Notes under the pieces: generated by a model
Seen by the model: only the letters and a program-made list of their open reading frames with translations
Told to the model about the DNA's origin: nothing
The model's database searches: none
From: Thermosipho africanus Ob7
GTDB taxonomy: Bacteria; Thermotogota; Thermotogae; Thermotogales; Fervidobacteriaceae
Assembly: GCF_003351105.1 (NCBI RefSeq)
Contig: NZ_NKRG01000005.1
Span: 1-64,000, forward strand
DNA length: 64,000 nucleotides
Direction of reading: 5' to 3'
Made by a program: the position numbers and the translations under genes
In this document: positions 1 to 7,833 of the stretch, one piece after another
Layout of the letters: every line of letters begins with the position of its first letter
Position numbering within the stretch: the first letter of the stretch is position 1

Positions 1-362
1 AATATTAAACTTACTTGATATTACTTGTCATTTTTTTTGCAACTGTGTGTACTTTTATGTTTCACTTTTCAATGTTATATCATGTTTTTCATTAAAATGA
101 ATCAATGTTTGTAGTTTCCATCTCTTACTTTTAATACATTTTTTCTGAAACATGCTGTATGAAATTAATGATAATAGTTTTTTTCTTAGTTTTCAGTAGT
201 CTAGTTCAAAAAGGTTTGAGCCTATTAATATTTTATTTTTAATTATTAACTTATGCTTTTTTTAATTTTTTTATTATTCTATAAATGTTAAATTGAATAT
301 TACAAATAAAATAAGTTTTTACTCCATAAATTTTTTTATAAATTGTCAAAAAGGTTTGAATT
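1..362. other. Intergenic region, no gene seen
   Basis: This very AT-rich stretch lies downstream of the minus-strand RND exporter gene, and I see no supportable reading frame in it. It holds two copies of the 14-mer TCAAAAAGGTTTGA, at 207-220 and 347-360, each able to form a 5-bp hairpin (TCAAA/TTTGA). The copy at 347-360 lies just past the stop codon of the exporter gene and could help end its transcription, but it has no clean T-tract. The rest of the gene neighbourhood lies outside the window. Confidence 0.5.
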
Positions 363-2408
363 TTATTTTTTCAAATCTCTGTAAATCTTGTTAATTAGAG
401 TAAGTTTCTTAAGTATAAAAGGTTGAATAATAAGAGTAAAAATTAATCCTATTAAAATTCCGAAAATTATTAATAACGCAATTGATTTAAATAATTTTAG
501 AGATGAGAATAATAAAACGGAGAAACCAAGTATGAGGCCTATACCATTTGCTAGTATTGGTGGTCCTACGTTTATTATAGATTTTTCTGGAGATTTTGTA
601 TTTTTTTCATCGTTTGCAAGATGAATAGAATAGTCAATGACAAGCCCCATTAGTATACTCGATGTTATTGATGTTGAAACATCAAGATTGATTTTAAAAA
701 TAGTCATAAATATAAAATTAAATAGTGTCGTAAATCCTATTGGAATTATTACACTTAATGTGATTCTGATTGATTTAAAAATTATAAATACCATAGCAAA
801 TATTAATATTCCTGCAAAAATGATTGACTTAATTTGTGCATTTAATATATTTTTGTTTATATCATTCCAGATTAGTGCAGAACCAGCAACGTAATATTTG
901 TAAGGCGTTATTTCCTTTAGTATATTTAAAATTTCATCTATATTTTCATATCCTTTTTTTGTTAAGTTAATTATAATTCTAATTTTTGAATTTGAAGATA
1001 TGTAATACTTTAACAAAGGATTATTTTTTGAAAAATTGTAAAGAATTGGTATTGGAATATCAATTGGAAAATTTGTATTAGAGACATATTCAGTATTTTC
1101 TAAAGTTTCTAAAATGTTTTTAATTTTTTTATTATCTGCTGCTAAAAATGGTGAGTTTTTTTCTAAAACTACAAATATGGGTTCTCTAAAATTAAAAAAT
1201 TGTTCCATTATGTTATAGGCTTTACCTATTTTTGAATCTTTTGAAAAATAAGAAATCATATCTGATTTTATTGAAATATTTTTAATTAATAATGGAGATA
1301 TAATTGCAATTAATATAAAAATAATTAGTAAGGTAAATGAAATTTTGTCGCCAAAATACTTTATACCGAAGTTTATTGGCCTTTTTTTGGAGTTTGTATT
1401 TTTAAAGATTTCTTTACTAAAACTGAATATTAATAAAACGTTTATTATAAGACCTATAGATACTAATAATCCTAGCTCCTTAAATGATTCTATATTTACA
1501 AATAAAAATGACAAAAATCCTGCAACAGTTGTTAGCATTGAAAAAATAATAGGAATTTGTATATGTTTTTTAGTTTTTTCAAAATCTTTTATTCTAAAGT
1601 AAGCATTATAATAATGAAGACCGTATCCCGAACCAATAATTAATAAAAATGAAAATATCATAACTGTCAATGTGTTTAATGGTCTGTTAAATAAAAATAA
1701 AATAGAAACTGTAAAAATAGAAGAAACTATGGGTGTAAAGACTGAAAAAAACGCAACTTTAGGTGATTTTGTTTGAAAATAGAAAAAGAACAAAATTAGT
1801 AGTAGCATGATAACTGGATAAATATACATTTGTTTTAACAATTCTTTAAAAAGCTCGCTATCAATTACTGGTTCACCAAAAAGATAATAATTTTCAAAAA
1901 ATTTTTTTACATGTTTTTCAATTTTAGCAATGTATTTTCTTGCATCTACATTTTGTTTAAAGGTAAGGTTTATAATTGAGTATTTTCCATCTTTACTGAT
2001 TAAATTAGCTGCATTTTTGTCATTTAAAATTTCTTTTTGTAGAACATTATCTTTTATGTAGGTAGTTATATAAAAACCAACAATTTTTGGGAAATTTGCA
2101 GGAGATATAATGGTAGATATGTAAGGTTCATTTAATAATTCACTCGTTAGGTTTAAAAGTTTTTTTGTGTTTTCTTTATTGAAGAATCCATTATCTGAAT
2201 AAATAATGACAAATAGTGAATTGCCATCGTTAAAGTCTTTTGAGAGCTTTGCAAAATTTTTTACACTTTCATTGTCAATTTCATTTAATGATTTTCCATA
2301 CTTAAATCCTGGCAAAAATACATCAGGACCAGTGTATATTGAGCCCTTTATAAAAATTATTACAAGAGATATAACAAAAAATACTAAAAAAATTATAAAT
2401 TTTTTCAT
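363..2408 (-). CDS. RND-superfamily (MMPL-type) exporter
   Basis: The 681-residue membrane protein has the duplicated layout of RND/MMPL exporters. A signal anchor lies at about residues 3-22, followed by a periplasmic domain. A first block of membrane helices spans about 190-330 and continues with a helix near 360-380. A second periplasmic domain follows, then a second helix block at about 525-670. Such proteins use the proton or sodium gradient to move lipids or hydrophobic compounds outward, and the substrate here cannot be told. The ATG start overlaps the end of the cysteine-cluster gene by four bases and follows GAGGGGG, so the two are translationally coupled. It is the last gene of the rpe-dnaE minus-strand operon. 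Confidence 0.8.
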   Translation of the reverse strand: MKKFIIFLVFFVISLVIIFIKGSIYTGPDVFLPGFKYGKSLNEIDNESVKNFAKLSKDFNDGNSLFVIIYSDNGFFNKENTKKLLNLTSELLNEPYISTIISPANFPKIVGFYITTYIKDNVLQKEILNDKNAANLISKDGKYSIINLTFKQNVDARKYIAKIEKHVKKFFENYYLFGEPVIDSELFKELLKQMYIYPVIMLLLILFFFYFQTKSPKVAFFSVFTPIVSSIFTVSILFLFNRPLNTLTVMIFSFLLIIGSGYGLHYYNAYFRIKDFEKTKKHIQIPIIFSMLTTVAGFLSFLFVNIESFKELGLLVSIGLIINVLLIFSFSKEIFKNTNSKKRPINFGIKYFGDKISFTLLIIFILIAIISPLLIKNISIKSDMISYFSKDSKIGKAYNIMEQFFNFREPIFVVLEKNSPFLAADNKKIKNILETLENTEYVSNTNFPIDIPIPILYNFSKNNPLLKYYISSNSKIRIIINLTKKGYENIDEILNILKEITPYKYYVAGSALIWNDINKNILNAQIKSIIFAGILIFAMVFIIFKSIRITLSVIIPIGFTTLFNFIFMTIFKINLDVSTSITSSILMGLVIDYSIHLANDEKNTKSPEKSIINVGPPILANGIGLILGFSVLLFSSLKLFKSIALLIIFGILIGLIFTLIIQPFILKKLTLINKIYRDLKK

Positions 2409-2848
2409 ATTAAATCCCCCTCAATTTCTTCTGCATTTATTGCGGCTTCAATTATAATGTCTTTATATTTACTCCATTCTTCTATGGCCTGTCTTTTTGA
2501 AAGATGTTGTATACATTTTTCATTAGATTTTGGCTCTAAAAGAAGGCAACCACTTGGTCGTTCATTAATATTAAGTTTACAACCTGATTTTGTTAAAAAA
2601 GCACATTCTCCAGAAATTGAATGATCAAAGATAAAGTTTTCTTTTCCTTTAACAGCAGGCCTTACAAAATATTCTTCTTTTTTTCTGTCATTCCAATCAA
2701 TTGCCCATTTTCCTGATTTTAGGGCTTGGGTGAGTTTTTGTAATATTTCTTCTTTGCTATTTCCAAAATCTTTAGGGAGAGCAATTCCTGGATAGCTTTT
2801 ACAACATTTACCACCACATTTTTTACAAATTTTTTCGTTAATAAACAT
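2405..2848 (-). CDS. YkgJ-family cysteine-cluster protein
   Basis: The small (147-residue) protein is dominated by a CxxCxxxCC cluster near the N-terminus (CKKCGGKCC) and later cysteines in GECAFLTKSGCKL and SGC. This is the pattern of the YkgJ/UPF0153 group of putative zinc- or iron-binding proteins, whose biochemical role is not established. I chose the ATG at 2848 because AAGGTG lies about eight bases upstream; a GTG three codons earlier would overlap that site. Its start overlaps the end of dnaE by 11 bases, and its end overlaps the exporter start. Confidence 0.75.
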   Translation of the reverse strand: MFINEKICKKCGGKCCKSYPGIALPKDFGNSKEEILQKLTQALKSGKWAIDWNDRKKEEYFVRPAVKGKENFIFDHSISGECAFLTKSGCKLNINERPSGCLLLEPKSNEKCIQHLSKRQAIEEWSKYKDIIIEAAINAEEIEGDLI

Positions 2849-5321
2849 TTTTTTCACCTTCTACGAAGATTGTATATTCATCTAAAACAGGTCTTGCATT
2901 TTTTATTTTTATTCTTTTTTCTTTAAGTGAAACATATTCAAATTCATTTCCCTTTTCAATATCTTCTTTAGCATTTAGTTTTTCAATTTCGTACAAAATT
3001 TTTCTTTGACCTTGAAAGATTAAAAAATCTTTCTCTGGTATAATCGTATATTCACCATCAGGTACGTTTAATTTTATAGTAGAAATTCCATCTGTTGCAT
3101 ATCCACCAATTACTGAAACATGGGATGCAATTTTTTGACTTCGAGATAATGCTAAAGAAAGAGGGGATAATTTGTTTTCGACCTTTTCTACAGGTTTTGA
3201 AATGCAAAATCCTACAGTTGTATATTCCATGTCGCATCGTTCCCAGCTTTTTTCTATTTTGTATTCGTTGGAAAACTTTTTTCCAAAGAGTGAACTAGAT
3301 ATTTCTAACATTTTTGTATTAATTCCGGTTCTTAATTCTTTTAACTGAACAAGAAGTGCTCTTCTGCTATCTGATAGGTAATCAAAGCTTCCAATTTTTA
3401 TAAGCGATTCTATAATAGAATAATTGATGTTTGGATTTTTTTGCAAGAAATTTTGTAATGAATTGTAAGGTTTGTTTTTGATGATTTGCAACCCAGTTTT
3501 TTCATTAATTCCAGAAATTAAGGTTATAGGAATTTCGAAAATATTATTTTCTAAATTTTCCAATTCGTTTTGAGTAAGGTTTGGTGGAATAACTTTAAAT
3601 CCTCTTGCATGAAGCTCTAAGATTATTTTTTCAGATTTTGAAGAATCATATTTTAAAATTGTTTTGTAAAACTGTTTTGGAAAATGAGTTTTAAAATATG
3701 ATAGGTAGTATGTGATATGAGCATAAGCAATTGCATGAGATTTGTTAAAAGCATATTCTGAAAATTCTATTATTGTCTCTATCAATTCATTTACAATATT
3801 TGGATTAAGTTTTTTCAAAAGTCCATCTTTTAATTTTTTTAAAAGAGGTTTCATAATTTGCTTGTCTTTTTTGGAAACCGCCTTTCTAAAAACATCCGCT
3901 TCTTCTTCTGTGAAATTTGCATATTCAGTGGCAATTTTCATTATTTGTTCTTGAAATATTAATACTCCATTAGTATCTTTGAGAACATCTAATTTCTGTG
4001 AACTATTTTCAATTTTTGAATTAGCATATTTTTTATCTATTCCAGCCTTTAAAGGACCAGGTCTGTTTAATGATAAAGCTATAGATAATTCTTTTATATT
4101 TCTAGGTTTTATGGTTCTAATAACTTTTTTTCCTAAATTACTGTCAAGTTGAAATATACCATTTGTAAAACCTTTTGAGATTAAATGGAACGTTTTTTGA
4201 TCATTCAACCTTGGAACTCCAAATTTTTTCTCAAGTTCTGATAAAATAGTAAGAGTTTTCAAACCAAGTAGATCAAATTTAATATATCCAATTTTATGAA
4301 GTGATTCCATATCCCATTCTATTGTTTGATCTTTTATTGGAACATTAATCTTTTCTTTGGAGATGATTATTCCAGCAGCATGAACACTTTTATGTATTGG
4401 AAGATTTAAAAGATATTTAATTTTGTCTGAAGATATTTTATTTTCATAAGCAATTTTTTTTAAAGTTTTTTCTCCAATACTTGAAAATGTTGTAATGTAA
4501 TATACATATTTAAATTCTTCCCTAATCTTTTCAATTAATAACTTTCTTTTTGTATCTTCTACATCTAAATCAATATCAGGTGGTTCATTTCTTCCTTTAT
4601 TCAAAAACCTTTCAAACAGTAGATCGTATTTAATGGGGTCTACGCTTGTTATTCCAAGAAAGTATGAAACTAATGAACCAACGGCACTTCCACGTCCAGG
4701 TCCAATCTTTATGTTATTCTTTTTCGCTATTTTAACGATTTTATAAACTGTAAAAAAGTAATCAACAAAATTTTTTTCTTTTATTATTGACACTTCTTTT
4801 TCTATTCTTTTTTTGTAGATGGGATTCTTAACATTTTTAAATTCAAGAAAATTTTTGTTTGCCTTCGGAAGTACTTGATCTGATTTTATGTTATAATCTG
4901 ATACTTGTAGGTCGCAGTAAATCTTTTTTAAAACTCCTTTTTCTACAGGATTACAACCTAAAAATTTTGAAAAAATCTCGTATAAATACCTTTGACCTGG
5001 AAGATAATAAGCAAAATATATTTCATCTAAAGGGATGTAATTTAAGCTTATTTTTGAAAAATCATTTTTGTTATATGCTTCAAATAGTTCGTATAATTCA
5101 TATGTATTTTTTGCATAAAATACTTTATTATTATGTTTAAATGAAATAATAGGTTTGATACCATAACTTTTACATATGTCAATAAATTTAACAGTAGCAT
5201 GAAAATTAGTATCACAAAGAATCAAGCATCTTGCTCCATTAATGCTTGCATATTTAACTGCGTCTTCAATTTTTAAAATTGATCCTGAAAATGAATATGG
5301 ACTAACTATTGCAGTAATCAT
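2838..5321 (-). CDS. dnaE: DNA polymerase III alpha subunit, short DnaE form
   Basis: This C-family DNA polymerase synthesises DNA at the replication fork. The palm aspartates are visible in EPPDIDLDVED (about residue 250), after the GRGSAVGSLVSYFLGI motif, and a further conserved stretch is FDLLGLKTLTIL. At 827 residues it is much shorter than proteobacterial DnaE (about 1160). The N-terminal PHP domain has lost its metal ligands: the usual HLHxH is replaced by AIVSPYSF, and TDH by CDTNF, so proofreading by that domain is unlikely. Short DnaE proteins occur in Thermotogales, which also carry PolC. It overlaps rpe by four bases and is cotranscribed with it. Confidence 0.93.
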   Translation of the reverse strand: MITAIVSPYSFSGSILKIEDAVKYASINGARCLILCDTNFHATVKFIDICKSYGIKPIISFKHNNKVFYAKNTYELYELFEAYNKNDFSKISLNYIPLDEIYFAYYLPGQRYLYEIFSKFLGCNPVEKGVLKKIYCDLQVSDYNIKSDQVLPKANKNFLEFKNVKNPIYKKRIEKEVSIIKEKNFVDYFFTVYKIVKIAKKNNIKIGPGRGSAVGSLVSYFLGITSVDPIKYDLLFERFLNKGRNEPPDIDLDVEDTKRKLLIEKIREEFKYVYYITTFSSIGEKTLKKIAYENKISSDKIKYLLNLPIHKSVHAAGIIISKEKINVPIKDQTIEWDMESLHKIGYIKFDLLGLKTLTILSELEKKFGVPRLNDQKTFHLISKGFTNGIFQLDSNLGKKVIRTIKPRNIKELSIALSLNRPGPLKAGIDKKYANSKIENSSQKLDVLKDTNGVLIFQEQIMKIATEYANFTEEEADVFRKAVSKKDKQIMKPLLKKLKDGLLKKLNPNIVNELIETIIEFSEYAFNKSHAIAYAHITYYLSYFKTHFPKQFYKTILKYDSSKSEKIILELHARGFKVIPPNLTQNELENLENNIFEIPITLISGINEKTGLQIIKNKPYNSLQNFLQKNPNINYSIIESLIKIGSFDYLSDSRRALLVQLKELRTGINTKMLEISSSLFGKKFSNEYKIEKSWERCDMEYTTVGFCISKPVEKVENKLSPLSLALSRSQKIASHVSVIGGYATDGISTIKLNVPDGEYTIIPEKDFLIFQGQRKILYEIEKLNAKEDIEKGNEFEYVSLKEKRIKIKNARPVLDEYTIFVEGEKNVY

Positions 5322-5959
5322 TTCTTCAAAAGTTTACTGAACTGTTCTAGATTGTTATTTTTAAAAATACCATATCCCATTACGAGTATGTCTGCACCAG
5401 CTGAAGAAACAACATCAGCATTGGTTTCATTAATCCCACCGTCAACTGCGATTGAAAAGTTTAAGCCATATTTTTCTTTCCAACTTTTTAGTGTTTTTAT
5501 TTTTTCAATTGACTTTGCAATAAATTTTTGACCTGAAAATCCTGGATTTACACTCATTACTAGCACGCCGTCTAAAAAAGGTATAATTTCTTCAATTAAG
5601 TATAAAGGTGTGCCTGGGTTTAATGCAACAAATGCTTCAAAACCGTATTCTTTAATTCTTGATATCAATCTGTGTATATGATATGTAGTTTCTAAATGAA
5701 CAGTAATTCTTTGAATATCAAACTCTTTTAGTTTCTCAACATGAAACTCAGGATTTGTTACCATAAGATGCACATCTATAGGCAGGTTGGTGCAGTTTTT
5801 AACAGCTTCTATTAAGGGATAGCCAAATGTTAAGTTAGGAACAAAATGCCCATCCATAGTGTCAAAGTGAATTTCGTCAATGAATTTTTCTACTCTTTTA
5901 ATTTCACTTTCAAGATTTGATAAGTTTGCAGCAAGTATTGAACCACTTAACTTAACCAT
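5318..5959 (-). CDS. rpe: Ribulose-phosphate 3-epimerase
   Basis: This cytoplasmic TIM-barrel enzyme interconverts ribulose 5-phosphate and xylulose 5-phosphate in the pentose phosphate pathway. Family motifs are all present in its 213 residues: DTMDGHFVPNLTFG, IDVHLMVTNPEF, MSVNPGFSGQKF and AVDGGINETNAD, supplying the catalytic aspartates and histidines. The length is typical. The ATG at 5959 follows GAGGAGGAAA. It is the first gene of a minus-strand operon with dnaE, and its promoter sits back to back with that of the purine phosphorylase gene. Confidence 0.95.
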   Translation of the reverse strand: MVKLSGSILAANLSNLESEIKRVEKFIDEIHFDTMDGHFVPNLTFGYPLIEAVKNCTNLPIDVHLMVTNPEFHVEKLKEFDIQRITVHLETTYHIHRLISRIKEYGFEAFVALNPGTPLYLIEEIIPFLDGVLVMSVNPGFSGQKFIAKSIEKIKTLKSWKEKYGLNFSIAVDGGINETNADVVSSAGADILVMGYGIFKNNNLEQFSKLLKK

Positions 5960-5984
5960 TCTTTTTCCTCCTCAAAAAATTTTA

Positions 5985-5993
5985 TGCTATAAT
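5985..5993 (+). promoter_or_regulatory. Promoter of purine phosphorylase gene (extended -10)
   Basis: TGCTATAAT is an extended -10 element on the plus strand. Transcription would begin near 6000, only a few bases before the AAAGGAGG ribosome site at 6003-6010, giving a very short leader. No good -35 hexamer is visible at the expected distance. Confidence 0.6.
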
Positions 5994-5994
5994 T

Positions 5995-6003
5995 ATTATA
6001 ACA
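5995..6003 (-). promoter_or_regulatory. Promoter of rpe (extended -10)
   Basis: On the minus strand the sequence TGTTATAAT is a consensus extended -10 element (TG at 6003-6002, TATAAT at 6000-5995), about 36 bases before the rpe start. A matching -35 is poor (TTCATT). Only one base separates this -10 from the opposite-facing -10 of the phosphorylase promoter. Confidence 0.6.
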
Positions 6004-6018
6004 AAGGAGGTGCAAAAA

Positions 6019-6819
6019 ATGAATGAAAAAATAAAAGAAACTGTTGATTTTATAAAAAATCAAATAAAAATTTTACCTGATATTGGATTAATATTGGGTT
6101 CGGGATTAGGTTTTTTAGCTGAGAAAATTGAAAATTCAACAGAAATATCGTATAAAGATATTCCTAATTTTCCATATTCTACCGTTCCTGGGCATGAAGG
6201 AAAATTGGTGTTTGGCAATTTGTCAGGTAAAAATGTTGTAGTTTTAAAAGGAAGATTCCATTTATATGAGGGTTGGAATCCTGAGACAATAAAGTTTGTA
6301 ATTTATACATTAAGAGAATTAGGTGTTGAGAGATTACTTATTACAAATGCAGCAGGTGGAATAAATAGAGATTTTGAGCCTGGAGATGTTGTATTAATAA
6401 AAGATATAATCAATTTTCAATTTAGAAATCCTTTAAGAGGCTCGAATGATGAATATTTTGGGCCAAGATTTCCTGATATGTCCAGTGTAGTTGATTTTGA
6501 ATGGTATGAAAAAGTTAAGAAAGAGTTTCCTAACTTAAAAGAAGGTGTCTATATGGCAGTTTTGGGACCAAGCTATGAAACTCCTGCTGAAATTAGAGCA
6601 TTTAAAAGATTGGGTGCGGATTTAGTTGGGATGTCAACTGTTCCTGAGATAATCGCCGCAAAGCATTGTGGTATTAAAACATTGTCTTTTTCATGTGTAA
6701 CTAATATGGCTGCTGGAATTTTAGATACCCCATTATCACATAAAGAGGTTGTTGAAGTTGCAAATAGGGTGAAAGATACATTTTCAAAAATTATATTAAA
6801 AACTTTGGAGGTGCTCTGA
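6019..6819 (+). CDS. Purine nucleoside phosphorylase
   Basis: This 266-residue trimeric-type phosphorylase splits purine nucleosides with phosphate into free base and ribose 1-phosphate, feeding salvage. Phosphate-binding and active-site motifs are clear: GSGLG near residue 27, TVPGHEGKLVFG, GRFHLYEGW, ITNAAGGIN, GPSYETPAEIRAF and GMSTVPEIIAAKH. I set the start at ATG 6019, eight bases after AAAGGAGG; the GTG at 6010 overlaps that site and cannot be used. It is followed within one base by the phosphoesterase gene. hpt, guaB and part of purH in the same window also belong to purine metabolism. Confidence 0.93.
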   Translation: MNEKIKETVDFIKNQIKILPDIGLILGSGLGFLAEKIENSTEISYKDIPNFPYSTVPGHEGKLVFGNLSGKNVVVLKGRFHLYEGWNPETIKFVIYTLRELGVERLLITNAAGGINRDFEPGDVVLIKDIINFQFRNPLRGSNDEYFGPRFPDMSSVVDFEWYEKVKKEFPNLKEGVYMAVLGPSYETPAEIRAFKRLGADLVGMSTVPEIIAAKHCGIKTLSFSCVTNMAAGILDTPLSHKEVVEVANRVKDTFSKIILKTLEVL

Positions 6820-6820
6820 T

Positions 6821-7807
6821 TTGGTAGCAAATAATTTTTTAAATATAGTTGCAAATTTGAAACAAGCTAATAAAGTTTTGGTTTTAGGACATATTATGCC
6901 TGATGGTGATGATATAAGTTCAGTATTGTCTTTAACGCTTGGTTTGAAAAAGCTTGGTAAAGAAGTTATTCCAGCTATTGATTGGAAGATACCATCTTAC
7001 CTTGGTGAAATAGACGAAGTTTTGCTTATAAAATCTTTTGAAGAGATAGATATAAAAAATTTTGCACCGGATATTATTGCAATAGTAGATGCGTCAAGTC
7101 CAGACAGAGTTGGGCGTTTTTCACAATATTTGAATGATTATAATGTTTTAGTAATAGATCATCATGCAACTAATACATTGTTTGGAAATATTAATTGGGT
7201 CGATCCAACGTTTGGTGCTACAGCTCAAATGATATTAAGAATAAACAGAGAATTAGAAGTAGAGTATGATGAAAGACTTGCTTTAATAAATTTACTTGGA
7301 ATTGAGACAGATACAGGCTTTTTTAGGTATTCTAATGCTGATGAAAGAGTTTTTAAGGATGCGGCAGCTCTAATTTCTCTTGGCGCAAAGCCAGATGTGA
7401 TTGCTAGAATGGTTTTAGAAAATAAAAGATTGGAACAATTTAAGCTTCTATCAAGAATGATAGAAAAACTCAAAATAGAGTCTGATGGACTTTTAGCTTA
7501 TTCTTATTTAAGTAAAGAAGATTATGAAGAGTTAAATTGTACAGATGAAGATAGTGGGGGGTTTGTAAGCGAGATACGTTCAATAAAAGGTGTTGAAGTT
7601 GCAATATTTTTTTATGAGTATACTGAAGGTGAAATCCATATCAGTTTTAGATCGAAAGAATGGTTTGATGTAAGTAAAGTTGCGCTGTTAATTGGTGGAG
7701 GGGGTCATCCTAGGGCTGCTGGAGCTTCAGTTAAAGGAAAAATAGAGGATATTGTGGATGAGGTTGTAAAACTGACTATATCTGAAATTAAAAATCAAAA
7801 GCCATGA
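6821..7807 (+). CDS. DHH/DHHA1 phosphoesterase (NrnA-like)
   Basis: The 328-residue protein belongs to the NrnA group, cytoplasmic manganese enzymes that degrade short RNA or DNA oligonucleotides, linear pGpG, or pAp. The DHH domain shows HIMPDGDD, VDASSPDRVG and IDHHATN. The C-terminal DHHA1 domain shows GGGGHPRAAGASV. The start is TTG at 6821, eight bases after GGAGGT, one base behind the upstream stop. Because the next gene encodes a diguanylate cyclase, a link to turnover of cyclic-di-GMP products is attractive, but this is inference from adjacency only. Confidence 0.88.
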   Translation: MVANNFLNIVANLKQANKVLVLGHIMPDGDDISSVLSLTLGLKKLGKEVIPAIDWKIPSYLGEIDEVLLIKSFEEIDIKNFAPDIIAIVDASSPDRVGRFSQYLNDYNVLVIDHHATNTLFGNINWVDPTFGATAQMILRINRELEVEYDERLALINLLGIETDTGFFRYSNADERVFKDAAALISLGAKPDVIARMVLENKRLEQFKLLSRMIEKLKIESDGLLAYSYLSKEDYEELNCTDEDSGGFVSEIRSIKGVEVAIFFYEYTEGEIHISFRSKEWFDVSKVALLIGGGGHPRAAGASVKGKIEDIVDEVVKLTISEIKNQKP

Positions 7808-7833
7808 ATTTTTGAAATCCTAGGGGGGAACAT

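Noticed and set aside
1..200. Possible CRISPR remnant or small RNA in the gene-free start of the window
   Set aside because: No repeat of 20 bases or more with regular spacing is present, and no GC-rich fold or promoter-terminator pair supports an RNA gene.
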